Source: Gymnothorax reevesii
Lineage: Eukaryota > Chordata > Actinopteri > Anguilliformes > Muraenidae
Assembly (NCBI GenBank): GCA_029721435.1
Contig: CM056577.1
Span: 121,555,719-121,619,718, forward strand
Direction: 5' to 3'
Length of the DNA: 64,000 nucleotides
Shown here: piece after piece, positions 11,103 to 23,107 of the stretch
Numbering within the stretch: the first letter of the stretch is position 1
How the letters are laid out: every line of letters begins with the position of its first letter
Notes under the pieces: generated by a model
What the model saw: only the letters and a program-made list of their open reading frames with translations
Database searches by the model: none
What the model was told of the DNA's origin: nothing
Translations under genes and position numbers: made by a program

Positions 11103-12214
11103 ATATTTTTGTCTTCAAAAATTATCATAACCTTTCATGATAGTAAAAGAGCACAAGTTCTCTTCCTAGTCTTATTAATAGGAGAAGCTGCCGAGCCTGT
11201 ATCCCAGGCATAAGTACAGGGACTGCTTTCCTGTTACCTTGCCTCTCCAATGTGTTCCTCTGCCCAGTTCATTAGGAACACCACCCAAGCCTTCAGGGGT
11301 CTCCAGGATTGGGACGGCATTCCTGCTAAACTCTTCAAACCTGCCATCTGTTTGTACTCTGACTCTGCATCTGGTTCCATGTCTTGATCATAACAATGAC
11401 ATTATTTCAGTCCGGGCAGACCAATGAATTGTGAAAAGATAATCATATATTCCTGATCACAGAATGAACAGATTAATGGCTGGGGATGCCTTAAAGTCTT
11501 AGGCACTTGGACTCGACCGGGAGATTTCGCTATTGAGGAGCCTCTGGCCTGAGGCGCAGCTGGATAAATCCACCCAATGGAGTGCAGATACTGTTGGCGG
11601 TGGTGGCTGATGCGGAGGAAGCAGATGAGCCTGCTGGGGCCGGACGATGTTGGGGAGGTGGAGGGGGCGCATTATGGCACCCTGCGTCTATTAGAAGAAG
11701 TGGAAGCCATATTTAAAAAGCCAGAACCTCATCATAGTACATCACATTCACTTTGAATACCCCTGTAACGATTTTCTAGCGCTCACTTGTAGGTCCACTA
11801 AAAGCAGGGGAAAAGGTAGGCAGGATTCAAATGCAAAGAACAGTTGCTGTTGTTTATTACCTTTGCAGCAAAGCTACAAAGGTCACTTGAAAATTATTAC
11901 AAACGGGAAACCTCAGTTCCCAAATGTGATACAACACACGATGAAAAGAAGAGGTTCTTGGTGTGTCACTTCTTTTTTTTCTTGCTTGATGCATTAAATT
12001 TGCCTCTCATTTGTTGGCAGCCAGTAGGCACACATTCATTAAAAGACAATATGAACTGGTCCCCCCCAGGTGATTTAAGCAAGCTGGGAAAGTTCTACGG
12101 GGAGAGGGTCTCTCTCAATTCTTAGTGAGTCGAATGACACTTTCCATTATTTATTATTTTGCTGCGATGTTTCATAAAGTCTTAAAGGATATCCATTATG
12201 CTATCATGCTCTGT
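11103..12214. other. Intergenic sequence, no gene
   Basis: Holds the inverted copy (11265-11335) of the repeat block at 4135-4205 and the copy (11728-11763) of the block at 8716-8750. A GC-rich purine stretch at about 11570-11690 has no recognisable coding pattern. Confidence 0.4.
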
Positions 12215-12218
12215 TTAA

Positions 12219-12626
12219 AGCTTGAGTTTGCAATTTTTTAAAAAAGCACGTTTTGTCATATTTGTTAAAACTGTTATGATGACCTGACAGTGGGATGTGA
12301 GTCAGATGATCTTTGAGAAAAGCAGAGTCATCGGGCTCCATCTAGTGCTTCTAATTCATTCTGAAAGGTTTCACCGCGACCGGGACAAAACGACCAATAA
12401 GAGCCAGGAGGAGTGACTGACGATGTCAATCATTTCTCGTGCACACGCGGCGGGCCGCCCCCTCCCTTGCGCTTTTAACCTGTGTCTACGTCCGGCCTCT
12501 GGAGTTTTATCGAAGCAATGCACCAGGGGGTGTGACTTTGGTCCGAGACTTGAGGGGAGGGGGTGGGTTTAGAGGCGAGGCTACATTCAAATCTTGCTCG
12601 CTGTTCCAAGATTGCATACTCTAGCT
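12219..12626. mobile_element. TTAA-target MITE, 408 bp
   Basis: Ends AGCTTGAGTTTGCAAT and ATTGCATACTCTAGCT are inverted repeats (14 of 16). TTAA flanks both ends at 12215-12218 and 12627-12630, the target used by piggyBac and Kolobok elements. The interior is GC-rich in its right half and contains only chance open frames. This repeat type is common in teleosts. Confidence 0.75.
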
Positions 12627-12670
12627 TTAAGTGTCCTAATTTTCCCCCATCAATCATAACACGCATACAC

Positions 12671-13251
12671 CAGTGGCGGCTGGTGAACTGAGAGAGGCAC
12701 AAAACAATCCCTTAAAATTAATGATTGGTCACGACCTGTTTTCAAGCATTCATTTAAATTACCATTACAGAAACTCCGAAAACTCTCAACATTATCAGGT
12801 CTGGCCAGTTTTCATTTACTACACATACCTGTCGACTCGCATGTATTCAGTGTGAGTTTAAGATGCATGTTTACGTTCCTCTGCTGTAGTCAGCAAGTAT
12901 TCAATCAATGCGTATGTAAGCGATTCTCGTGCGGAATTTAATTCCTTGTGCACTGGAGGGGTTGGAAGCAATGGAATTGCATAAAGACACTTCAAATGGT
13001 CTTATTTCATTTAAACGATCATGAAACACATGCATTGCTTCCAATCCCTGAAAAAAGAAAAACGTGAGAAGTGCGGAGTCGTAATCAGTATGAATTATAA
13101 ATGAAAACTGGCCTCATCAGATAATGTTGAGAGTTTTCGGAGTTTCTGTTATGGTAATTTAAATTAATCATTGAAAATAGTTTGTGACTAATCAGTAATT
13201 TTAAGGGATTGTTTTGAGCCTCCCCTATCGCCAGTTCAACAGCCGCCACTG
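12671..13251. mobile_element. hAT MITE, 581 bp, long TIRs
   Basis: The ends are CAGTGGCGGCTG and the complementary CAGCCGCCACTG. Inverted similarity extends about 170 bp inward on each side (12671-12850 against 13085-13251). The flanking 8-mers GCATACAC (12663-12670) and GCGTACAC (13252-13259) match at 7 of 8, the duplication size of hAT elements. No transposase is encoded. A diverged relative lies at 51310-51600. Confidence 0.85.
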
Positions 13252-13259
13252 GCGTACAC

Positions 13260-14285
13260 CTAATCAACGCGCAATTAGCTGAACTGCGAAGAGACACACA
13301 AGGAATTCACACAGGGGTTGTCACAATTCCCATATGACATTGCCGGAGGGGGCTGAGAAATTTAGATTGGCAGTTTGAACACTTATGTTGAGTGCATGTA
13401 CAGTATGACCACACAAACACCTATATTCAGCATAAAATATATGCGAGCATGGTTGTGTAAGGAAGTGGCATAAATGGTTCTCACATATATTTCCAAATAT
13501 ATTTCTGTTTATGTTGGAAACATACACAGTTTTATGATTATTAATGCATGTTTATGTTGAAATAAGCATTGACCATATATGATTGTCTTTCTGTATGTTT
13601 GCATATATTTATACATTTACAATCAGTATAATTATACACTGTATGTGTTTACATTTATCTTCATATATGAGATCAGCATATGCATTGTTAGTGTTTGCTG
13701 AATATGTTATTATATGTGCATATATAAACAAACATAACAAACATTCCTTTTTTGTGCTAGGGGTGACCTTGTATGTGCTACTATGTGGGATCTGTGCATG
13801 GTTCATGCATTATATATCTGCAGAGGTTTACACTGTACGATAAAATGCTGGTTCAAACAGTGTCTTCAGGGCATTTGCTAGACTTGTACTGATGTGAATG
13901 TATATTGACGAGTGTGTGGTTGTTCCATCATGGCTGTTGCTGCCTAAAAGCTGTTAAGCTAAAAGCTGTTTGCCTCTGTAATTGGCACATTCATAAACAC
14001 GTGCCGTATTATTCACTGTGTGCAACAAGCTTGTGCTTCAACTTGTACAATGGAACTAGAGCAACAGAAAAGGCGACAAAGACTGCTTGCCTGACCCGGT
14101 TTCCTGCTTTTCAGCATTGTTCTTGATGGATTATCGTCTGGCCTGTACAATTAAAGAAAATGCATGCAATGGTAAGTAAAGAACTTAAAACCCTGGATAC
14201 CATCACAGGCATCATTCAAATAAGAAGTGATTTTGTTATCAATTTTTTTTCCTTTGACCAGCGTGCATTTAAATAGTGTTTTCAA
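13260..14285. other. AT-rich intergenic sequence rich in CATATATG-like motifs
   Basis: No gene. From about 13380 to 13850 the sequence is dense in short ATATG/CATAT motifs and weak inverted repeats. It may be an old repeat but I cannot name one. Confidence 0.4.
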
Positions 14286-14712
14286 TAAGGATCAAGGATA
14301 TCTTTATTATCCCTGAAGGGAAACTTGTTTCGCAGCCAGCAGCAAAAACAATAAATGAATAGATTAATAAACATAAGCACAGAATATAAGCAATAAATTA
14401 CAAATAACAGGAAAGCTCACATTGCCTTGTTTAGATGGCCAATAGCAGCAGGAATGAAAGACTTCTTGAGCCTTTTAATCCTGCATTTTGGCACAATATA
14501 TCTGCGGCCGGAGGGAAGCAACCTAAACTCTTGAAAAAGTGGATGGCAGGGGTCAGTTAGGACAGCAGGAGCTTTCTTCAAGGACCTTATATTATGGAGT
14601 TCATTCAAGCTATTTAAGGTTACGCCTGCGATCTTGCCGCAGACTTTAATTACCTTCGCCAGCGACTTCGCTGACGAAGGTAATGTTTTGATCCCCGTGT
14701 ATTTATTTGTTT

Positions 14713-14738
14713 GTGTGTCTGTCTGTCTGTCTGTGTGT
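14713..14738. repeat. (TGTC)n microsatellite inside the Helitron-like element
   Basis: Short TGTG/TGTC run, shorter in the second copy of the element (near 36775-36795). Confidence 0.8.
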
Positions 14739-14846
14739 ATGTATGTGTATCGAATAACTCAAAAAGTACCAAACGGAATTTCATAAAATTTGGTGGGTTG
14801 ATTTGGCATGACCTGAGGATCAATCGATTAGATTTTGGGAGTGATC

Positions 14847-14859
14847 GGGTCAAAGGTCA
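14847..14859 (+). promoter_or_regulatory. DR1 nuclear-receptor-type motif
   Basis: GGGTCAAAGGTCA: two half-sites in direct repeat with a one-base spacer, the form bound by HNF4, RXR and PPAR/RXR. It is followed at once by further AAGGTCA half-sites. The match is exact in sequence; function is not shown. Confidence 0.45.
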
Positions 14860-15500
14860 AGGTCAAGGCCACGAAAAGGTCAAAACCGACTTTCGGCCAT
14901 ATCTCGGTCAATTTTTATCCGATCGGCATGAAACCAACGCCAGTGGCGAGGGATTCAGTGGCGTCGGCGAAGGTATGCGCTCTACCGAGTGCCCGTTCTA
15001 GTTATCCCATGCAGTCGATTTTTTGTTCTTGATGTTGAGTGACGCATACCAGCTGATAAAACAAAATGTGAGTACAGATTCGATAAAACAAGAATGAAGC
15101 ATTTTTATAAAAGTGTTATCCACATTAAAATCACGGAGCTTTCGATAAAAATACTTTCGCTGATGTGCTTTCTTACACACAGCATTGACCTGTGGCTCAA
15201 AGCTCAACTTGCTATTGAATATGGTGCCAAGATATTTATACTGGTTGACGACTTCAACTCTCTGTTCACCGATGACTGCAGGATTCTTCCCAACATCCAC
15301 AATCATCTCTTCGGTATTGGCCACATTTATGTTTAAAAAGGAAGACGTGCTTGTCAATAAAATATGCCAACACAGGGCCATGGACAGGACTGTCATGATT
15401 TACCAAAGACAGGATAACAGAGTCATCAGCAGACTTAATTATGTGATGCCCGGCATGTTGGCTCTGGCAAATAGGCTCTGGCTCTTTAAATAAAATGAAA

Positions 15501-17516
15501 TTACCGCCCAGTGGGCCGGTCTTGACCCAGTCTCCTGCGTTTTCTGCGCCATCTTTTCCTGTGTCTCGCTACAACAAATGAAAACATATTTCTATGTGAT
15601 CCTCATATATGTGACTAGAGAAATTGGGCCAATTTTATACATCTCACATATATGCACACATATGTTTCTCTTTTTCTCTCTCTCTGACCCCATTGCACCC
15701 CATGTGATTCGAGCAGCAGTCCACATTAATTTTGTCGCCTTTTCTGGCTATAACCAACTTTTTTTTCTTTGGGGGGGGATTTAGTCAGTCTCAAGCTTAT
15801 TATTGTATCTGATCATTTTGGGCGAGCCAGGCTTCAGCTTCAGCTCACTCGGTTCAGGGTAAAATTTTCAACCTTGTTGAGACCTTAAGCAGCTATGAAT
15901 AACTGGTAGAGAGATTGGACAATTTATTTTTTGATAGCATTATTTAACATTGTATCTCAAAGTTATGAGGCACTTTCCTATCTGCACTTTCCTATCTATA
16001 ACAAAAATGACAGCATGAAACAAGATGTGCCTTTCAAAGATTCTGGACTCATATAACTAATAAGATGGAACAGATTTGCATAATTTAGCTTTGAGACTCA
16101 ATATAAGCAAAGCATTCTGCCCAGAAGTTTGGTATGGTTAGTTAAGATTTCTTCTTTTCAGATATAATCTTGCTTCCATCAGTCCGAAGATACCAACTGA
16201 CATCTTATGATTCATTCCAGTGCTGAAAAAAGTTTAGTCGGATGATTGCCACCGTTAGAATATTACATCCATCATGTAAATGTAGCCAACAGCCAATCAC
16301 TTTCTCATTACAATTTATTAACCCCTCTGCGCGGAATTGATCCCAGCGTCCACAAAATGTTGAAATTTAATAACTAAATAATTGCGACATTTAATTTCCA
16401 AATGTGTTTTGCCTCACTGAAATAATTTTTCCCGGTCACTGTGACAAGAATCCTGAGTTATAAAGCCTTGAAAATGGTCATGCACAACAGGCAAGGATTG
16501 ACTTCATTTTGCGTTTGCACAGAGGGGGGCTTATCAATATTGGCTTCATATTGGTTTATTCAACAAATAATTTGATTGATTGTTAATCAAACAAACAAAA
16601 AAAGGAAGTAATCAACTGTGAAATGTGAGGCTCTCGCAGGCCTTTCATACCTACCACAGCTCAGGGCTGTTGTTTTCGCCCACAGAAAACGTTTTGCTCA
16701 CCCTGGCTGTCCAGAGAGCAGGAAATGGGCATGGAAGACAGAATGAAGTAGGAGTATGAGAACTCGCTAAAGACCAGTCAGTGAAGCTCAAATAACCTGC
16801 CGGTAATTGCCAACACCTGTTGTGGTGAACAGCTCTATAGAATCAGTTCCACATAATTAGCAGTAACTGAAGTAATTATCACTTTCCTGCTACTCACAGA
16901 GTACGTTGTAAATAGGCCATGAGAAAAATGTGCAGGCCTTTGAGTATAGCTAACTCTGATAAATAGTTTGTCTGCTCCGCCCTAATTCTTTGAATAGCTT
17001 GGAGGCAATCAAGATGCGGTGGACTATAGTTTTATTTAAGGTATGAAAGTTAAATTCATGACCAGCCAGTTCCCAAAGTTTAATGGTGCAGATTGTGATG
17101 CTGAAGAAAAGTTGTGCTTTTCTAATTTGTCAGAAAATATGAATTTGGAATTGATGATGTATTTAGTTTACCGAACTCATGGTACCGCAATGGCTGCTAC
17201 TTGGCAGTCCCCAGTTAATGACCAGTAGGGCTAATTAAACAATCATCCATCAAGCACCAGCTAGCCATTATATTTTGGAAATTTTACCACCACCACCAAC
17301 TCCTGCGGCGCAAGCAAACTAACCAGGAAGGATTGGCAAGGAGAAAAGATTCTGTTTTGTGCTTTATTTTAAATTTGACTCTTGGGAAGAGGCGTGCTGC
17401 CCATTACTCCTGATATTAATCAGGCACCTCTGAGATGAACTGTACATCAGCTGATCTATTGTGTAACTGTTTTAATGACAATAATGCTTGTACTTTAGAA
17501 ATAACCATCTGCCAAA
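15501..17516. other. Intergenic sequence, no gene
   Basis: Read on both strands. Short open frames only (for example 17043-17228), none with a recognisable motif. CT-rich runs near 15670 and AT-rich stretches near 16570. Confidence 0.4.
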
Positions 17517-17870
17517 TACAACCCCAATTCCGAAATAGTTGGGACGAAGTGTAAATTGTGAATAAAATCAAAATGCAATGACTTTCAGATCACAAGCCAA
17601 TACGTTATTTACAATAGAACATATATAACATTTCAAATGAGAAATTTTCTATTTTTACCCACAAAATGAGCTTATTTCAACTTTTCTGGCTGCAACAGGT
17701 CTCAAAAAAGTTGGGACACAGGAAAACAGGGCTGTAAAGCAATTAATATAGAAGAGAATCAGCTGAAAGAACCTTTAGCAAGTAATTAAGTTAACTGGCT
17801 TCAGGTTTGTAACATGATTGGCTATAAAAGGGATGTCTTAGAGAGGCTGAGACTCTCTAATTGAATTAAT
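17517..17870 (+). mobile_element. Tc1/mariner left arm, truncated
   Basis: Starts TACAACCCCAATTCCGAAAT followed by AGTTGGGACG and a TGAATAAAATCAAAATGCAA stretch, a well-known teleost Tc1-type terminal repeat. The internal AAAAAGTTGGGACA repeat and the GGCTATAAAAGGGATG block also fit. The transposase and right arm are absent. Confidence 0.65.
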
Positions 17871-18250
17871 TGGTTACTGTAGGCAGCACACGTGGGCTCA
17901 TCGGTGCTAACATAGCTGGACGTCTGGCTCCTAGGCTCCATGGTTATTCTATCAGCTGCCCAGCTTATCTATGTCCTTTATATTAGCTAATGTTAATGAT
18001 ACCACTGCGTCATGATGTTACGTCTGACACTGAAGCCCCGAGGTCCGTATTGATCAAAGGGGGCGTGTCCAAATAAAGCCTGTTTCAAGGCCTGTTTCGT
18101 GTTTCAGAATATCACGTGACCAAAGACAAATGAGGTCCGGAACTCCTTGTTCCGCGTTGGGAGTGGAGCAGCGCGATGACAGCGGTAGAATTGAAAATTA
18201 TTTTCTCTTTTTTGGGCGGATTGCATTAACTGTACTCTGAATGTAGCAAC

Positions 18251-19200
18251 ATGCCTAACACTTCAGATGGTGCTGAGAGTGAGATGGAGTGGATGATGGC
18301 TCGGTCTGCGAGACTGAAAAGGGCTTATAGAGATAGGCAAGAAAGTGCAAGAAGCTGGTCAGACGGGAGCGAGACTATGACGAGAAGCAACAAGAAATCG
18401 AGGGGCAGTCCAAGTAAGCAAAGACAAACAGAGCAAACGCAGGGGAATGAATGGAAAGTTATGATTGAGTTTAATCGGGATGGTGGTCACTATCACCCCA
18501 TTAAACTGACAAAGGCCATAGAGGAGGAAATCGGGAGAATTAAGCTAGCAAAATTTTTGAACAATAAGAGAGTGCGAATACATGCGGAGAATAGACAGCA
18601 ACAAGAAAAAATCCAGAAAATGACAATGCTTGCAGGAGAAATGATGAAGGCATACATCCCTGGAACGCTAGCAAAGTTGAGAGGAGTAATCTCAGGGGTA
18701 CCATTAAATATGACAATGGAGGATGTTAAAAAGGAAATTTAAGGAGGCAAAGTAGTTGAAGCTAACAGAATTATGAGCAAAAGAGAAGGTACGGTGCTAG
18801 AAACAATGGCATTGATATTACAATTTGAGAAAGCTACGCCCAAGTCAGTGCAGATAGGCTACATGAGCTATTCTGTGAGAGAATATATTCCTAAACCACT
18901 TCGGTGTTACACTTGCCAAAGAACGGGGGGCGCACAGCACAGCAGTGCAAAGGAAAATTGAGGTGCGCGAGATGTGGAGGGCCGCATGAGTACGGAAATT
19001 GTGAAAAAGATGCTAAAGTGAAATGTTGCAGCTGCGGGGGAGAGCATAGTGCTGCATGTGGAGGTTGTGTAGTTCAGAGGGAAGCCAGAGAAGCTCAGAA
19101 AATTAAAATAATGGAAAAGGTATCCTACGCTAATAAGGATGGAGGCTGTGAACAGCTTGCAGGGCAGTGGAAAGACCCAAAGAAACACAGAGCAAAACTA
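18251..19200 (+). pseudogene. LINE ORF1 (gag-like), broken
   Basis: An open first part (18251-18742) ends at a stop, the frame resumes at 18773, and a frameshift falls near 18930 inside the first zinc knuckle (CYTCQR). The following frame has two more knuckles, CARCGGPHEYGNC and CCSCGGEHSAACGGC. Three CCHC-type motifs at the C-terminus are usual for ORF1 of I and Jockey elements, which coat the element RNA. Confidence 0.75.
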
Positions 19201-19496
19201 TAACCACTTGGAGAGCCAGGTCCTGCCCCAGAGAGGCCCTGCACTGGTGCACAGTGTTTGTACACACGAATGGAAAGCGAACAAAAACACAATGGTGGTG
19301 GAAAAAGCAAGCTTTGTGGCCTTTATATGTCATATAATAAATGTAGCAGCACAGCTGAAAAAGAAAAGTGACAGAATCAAGGCAACAGTGAAGTCAGCAG
19401 AAAAATGTCTAGACATGAAAGGTGTAAAAGCAGATCAGATACATGCAGTGTTGGCAACAACAGAAACAACAGAAAACGGACAAGCTGAGTCTTGAA

Positions 19497-22400
19497 GCCA
19501 TTATCATGGTCCTGCTCATTTTGCAATCGAATGCTAGGAGCCTTGTCGCTAACAGTCAGGAGCTTAAAAAGTATATATATAAAAACTAGAGGCCGTTCCA
19601 GGTGTGAGCTGTGTGCAGGAAACATGGTTGAGACCTCAGCTGGACTTTGTAATCCAAGAGTTTAGTGTAGTATGACATGACAGAGCTAATGATAACTGTG
19701 GAGGAGGTTGCGCCATATTTATTAAAAATGGGTTGGCATATTGGGAAATTCCCTCTGAGGGAGAAATGGATTGTGTAATAGTGGAGCTGTCTAGTCCAAG
19801 GAAGGATGGCAACTTTAAGTTATTTAATGTCTACAATCCGTGTAGAAGGCTAACTGGAGACATGTTCAGGGAAACAGCAGGGGATGTGTGTAGAAGAGAA
19901 ATATGGTGCGGTGACTTCAATGCACATAACAGCTTATGGGGCAGCAATCATACAGATTGCAATGGAGATATAGTTGAAGAAATTATGGAAGAAAGATCAC
20001 TGGTTTGCATGAATGATGGCCAGGGCACAAGAATAAATGTAAATAGAGGTACAGTGTCATGTTTGGATCTGACATTAGTGTCTGATAAATTAGCGAATGT
20101 GTGTGAACGGTTTGTCAGAGGTGACTCTCCCCCTAGGTAGTGATCATTTCCCAGTGGTCACAACAATAACAAATGAAAAAAAAAATAAATAAAAATATAT
20201 ATATATAGATGAAAAGGGCGGTTGCTCGAAGAATAATGAAAGATACCTAAAAGAAAGCTTGGAGAGAATTTTGTTCCACCATCGGCAAAGAAACAGAAGT
20301 GCAAGACATTTGGTCTATGCTTAAGAAAATGAGTGGGAAAAGAAAGTTTAACAAAATACCAACACTAATTTGTGGTCAGGAATTAGGTTTATCAGATAAA
20401 GAAAAGGCAGATGTGTTAGGCAAGGCCTTTGCTGCAGTTCATAGTGGAGAACATCTTAGAGACAAACATAGACAGTAGAAGATTAAGGCGCTCAGGCAAA
20501 ACAAAAATGTGAGGGAGAGGAGAGAAGATATATCATCAAGTATAGATATGGAAATAAATATGGCAGCGCTTACATCAGCGTTAAAATGAACGGGACACAC
20601 GGCCCAGTGAGAAGATAAACTTTGCTAAGCCATGTTTAGGCAGCTCCCAAATGCAACGTTGGAAAAAGTGTTCAAACTTTTCAATAGAATTTGGAGTCAG
20701 GGGGTTATACCCAGCTGGTGGAAAACAGCAGTTATACTACTGTTTAACAAACCAGGGAAGGACCCAACTAACGCCAGTAACTATACACCTATAGCCCTCA
20801 TATCCCACATGTGCAAGTGGATGGAAAAGATAGTAGTTAATAGATTGACACATGTGTTGGAACAGAGAGGAATTTACAGAAACTATCAGTGTGGTTTTCG
20901 GAAAGGTCGATCCACAGCTGATGCTTTAGTTAGAGTGAGCAATGACATGGAAAAGGCCCTAAAAATGAAAGAAATTATGGTGATCGTATTCTTTAATATA
21001 GAAAAAGCACATGATTCAATGTGGAGGGAAGGATTGCTTATTCCGTTGAGCCAAATAGGAATTGGTGGGAGGATGTTTAACTGGATAATGAATTTTTTTA
21101 CAGACAGGAAATAAGAATACAAGTTGGGTCAGACATCTCCTCTGATTTCAGTGTAGAAAATGGCAGACCGCAGGGGAGTGCAATCAGCCCTGTGTTATTT
21201 ACTATTATGACAAACAACATTTTTGCAAACCTAGGGGGGTGTATTAAATCAGCACTGTATGCTGACGATGGGGCCATTTGGATGAGAGGAAGAAATAAAT
21301 CACATGTGATGGGAAATATGAAGAGAGCAATAAATCAGGTAGAGAAGTGGTCATATGACTGGGGGTTTAAGATGTGAACGAGCAAATCCTGCCACATGGT
21401 GGTCACTAATAAACGAAAAATTGATAGAGAATCTTTCACTATATGGTCAGACATTAGAAAGTGTAACAGAGTTTAAGTATCTAGGATTATGGCTAGACTA
21501 CAAATATTTATGGAAAACTCACGTGCAACATTTGGAAACAAAATGCAAAAAAGTAATACAGCTACTACGAGCTGTAGCTGGATCTGACTGGGGGGCAGAT
21601 AAACAGTCGTTAATGGACATAATCAGGGCATTAATGAGGCCATCATTAGATTATGGAAGTTGTGTGTATGGAGCAGCAGCTAAGACTGTCCTACAAAAAC
21701 TGGATGGGTTACAGTATAGAGCCCTTTGTGTGTGTACAGGTGCTATTAAAACAACCCCCATTAACACTTTACTCATAGAAGCGAGAGAGACTCCGCTGGA
21801 AATAAGGAGAGAAGAGCTGGCATTGGTGTATTGGGCCAAGTTGAAAGGAAGTGGGGAAGAAAATCCTGCAGCAAGGACCATACAAAACTGCTGGGAAAAC
21901 TCTAGGTTCCAGTGGAAAGGGTTTGGATGGGGTATGAATGAATGTGCCAAAGCATTTGGGATTGATAATATTGAGTTTGTCCAGCCCACTACCATCAGTA
22001 ACATTCCCCCTTGGCTCTATCCTGAGGCTAAAGTAGACATGAGTATTCTAGAAATGAAGAGAGAATGGAGTATGAATGAAGTTGGAGTTAAAACAAGTGT
22101 GTGCCTGAGGAGTAACTATTTTAGTTACCTGAAAATCTATACAGATGGGTCTAAAAACACGAGTGGGCATGTGGGAACTGGTGTCTATGTACCAGAATTT
22201 GAAATCAATATGTCCAAAAGGTTGTCTTTTCAATTATCGGTGTACACAGCAGAAATGGTGGCTGTAATTATCAGCCTTCAGTGGGTGGAGGAGGTCAGGC
22301 CAGAGAGGGTGGTTGCGCCACTGATTCAGTGGCTCTTCTAGAAAGCATTCAATCGTCTCACACTACAAGGAGAGATCTATTCATTGATATACAGTACAGC

Positions 22401-23050
22401 TTGGTTCGATTACACAGAGGTAGTGTCGACGTTCAATTCTTTTTGGGTAGCAGCACACCAGGGGGTGAAAGGAAACAAGGCGGCTGACAAACTGGCAAAA
22501 GGGGCTCTTGAGAAGAACATAACGGTACAAATACCTCTTGGTATAGGGGAGGGGAAAGCAGGAATTATAAAGAAAGGAAGTGAAATATGGCAGAAAGGGT
22601 GGGAAGAAAGGAAAGGAAGAAAGGAGCTTATACAAAATACAAAAGACGGTAATAACAAAGACCTATGAGGAAAAGAAGAGAAGGGAGGAAGTGGTTATAA
22701 TGAGACTCAGGGTGGGACATACTGGGTTAAATAACACTTTGTGTATATTAGGGAAAAGGAGCAATGATTGGTGTGAGGGGTGTGGAGTGAGTGAGAATGT
22801 TGAGCATGTGTTGTTGAAGTGTAGCAGGTATGCAGCTGAGCGAGAGCGGCTCCAGGAGAGAGTCAGAGCAGCAGGGCATGAGTGGAGTCTGGCAGGACTG
22901 CTGGAAACGGAGGGAGAGGCAGAAGGTGTAAGAGCAGTCAGGAGGGCGCTCTTTACTTTCCTGTCAGACACAAGACTGATAGGAAGAATTTACGAAATTA
23001 AGGGCATGTTGTTGCAAACTCGAGTACAGTGGGTGTCGGTATGCACCTAA
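19497..23050 (+). pseudogene. LINE ORF2 (endonuclease, RT, RNase H), broken
   Basis: Endonuclease: a start like NARSLVANSQELKKY, a VQETWLRPQLDF block reading in another frame near 19600, and GDFNAHNSLWGS at about 19910. RT: NYTPIALISHMCKWMEKIV, RKGRSTADALVRV, and the YADD box at 21262-21273. RNase H: YTDGSKNTSG and a YTAEM glutamate, then a frame change and WVAAHQGVKGNKAADKLAKG. C-terminal zinc motif: CEGCG...ENVEHVLLKC. At least five frame changes or stops separate these parts, so no functional protein is made. The RT catalytic FNIEKAHDS has N for the usual D. Confidence 0.8.
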
Positions 23051-23107
23051 AAGTTGTTTCTATCCGCCATTAATCCCAAAGAAAAAGAAGAAAGACAAAC
23101 GAGGCCC

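Larger units (their letters stand above)
14650..15001 (+). mobile_element. Helitron-like non-autonomous element, copy 1
   Basis: 352 bp, starting TTACCTTCGCC and ending CTAG, inserted between A (14649) and T (15002) with no target duplication. This agrees with the second copy at 36522-36851. It has a 36-nt terminal palindrome at the 5' end (one mismatch), a subterminal inverted copy GGCGAAGGTA near the 3' end, a short hairpin (GCGCTC/GAGTGC) a few bases before CTAG, and a TGTC microsatellite. CTAG ends, A|T insertion and a 3' hairpin are Helitron features; the lack of a 5' TC and the subterminal repeats recall Helentron-derived elements. It carries a DR1 motif at 14847-14859. It interrupts a LINE. 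Confidence 0.65.
14286..15500 (-). mobile_element. LINE 3' half, split by a Helitron-like insertion
   Basis: On the minus strand, 15002-15400 reads the end of a reverse transcriptase (VVNQYKYLGTIFNSKLSFEP and a WYASL block). The next segment, 14417-14649, continues with VCGKIAGVT and then the C-terminal RLLPSGRRYIVPKCRIKR motif typical of fish LINEs. The 352 bp between them are a separate element (14650-15001). A one-base frame difference across the junction shows the LINE is decayed. The 3' UTR runs to about 14286. Confidence 0.7.
18139..23090 (+). mobile_element. I/Nimb-type LINE, about 5 kb, nearly full-length, inactive
   Basis: Carries in order a gag-like ORF1 with CCHC knuckles, an APE endonuclease, reverse transcriptase, RNase H and a C-terminal CCHC motif. 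The RNase H after the RT places it in the I group. Flanking sequences AAAGACAAATGAGGTCC (18122-18138) and AAAGACAAACGAGGCCC (23091-23107) match at 15 of 17, read as diverged target-site duplications; host sequence (ATCACGTGACC before, CTGGGTCACTG after) is then continuous. The 3' end is short and A-rich. Several frameshifts and stops make it inactive. Confidence 0.8.

Noticed and set aside
12439..12702. Coding exon in the GC-rich block
   Set aside because: The open frames on both strands fall inside a MITE with TTAA duplications and terminal inverted repeats; GC content explains them.
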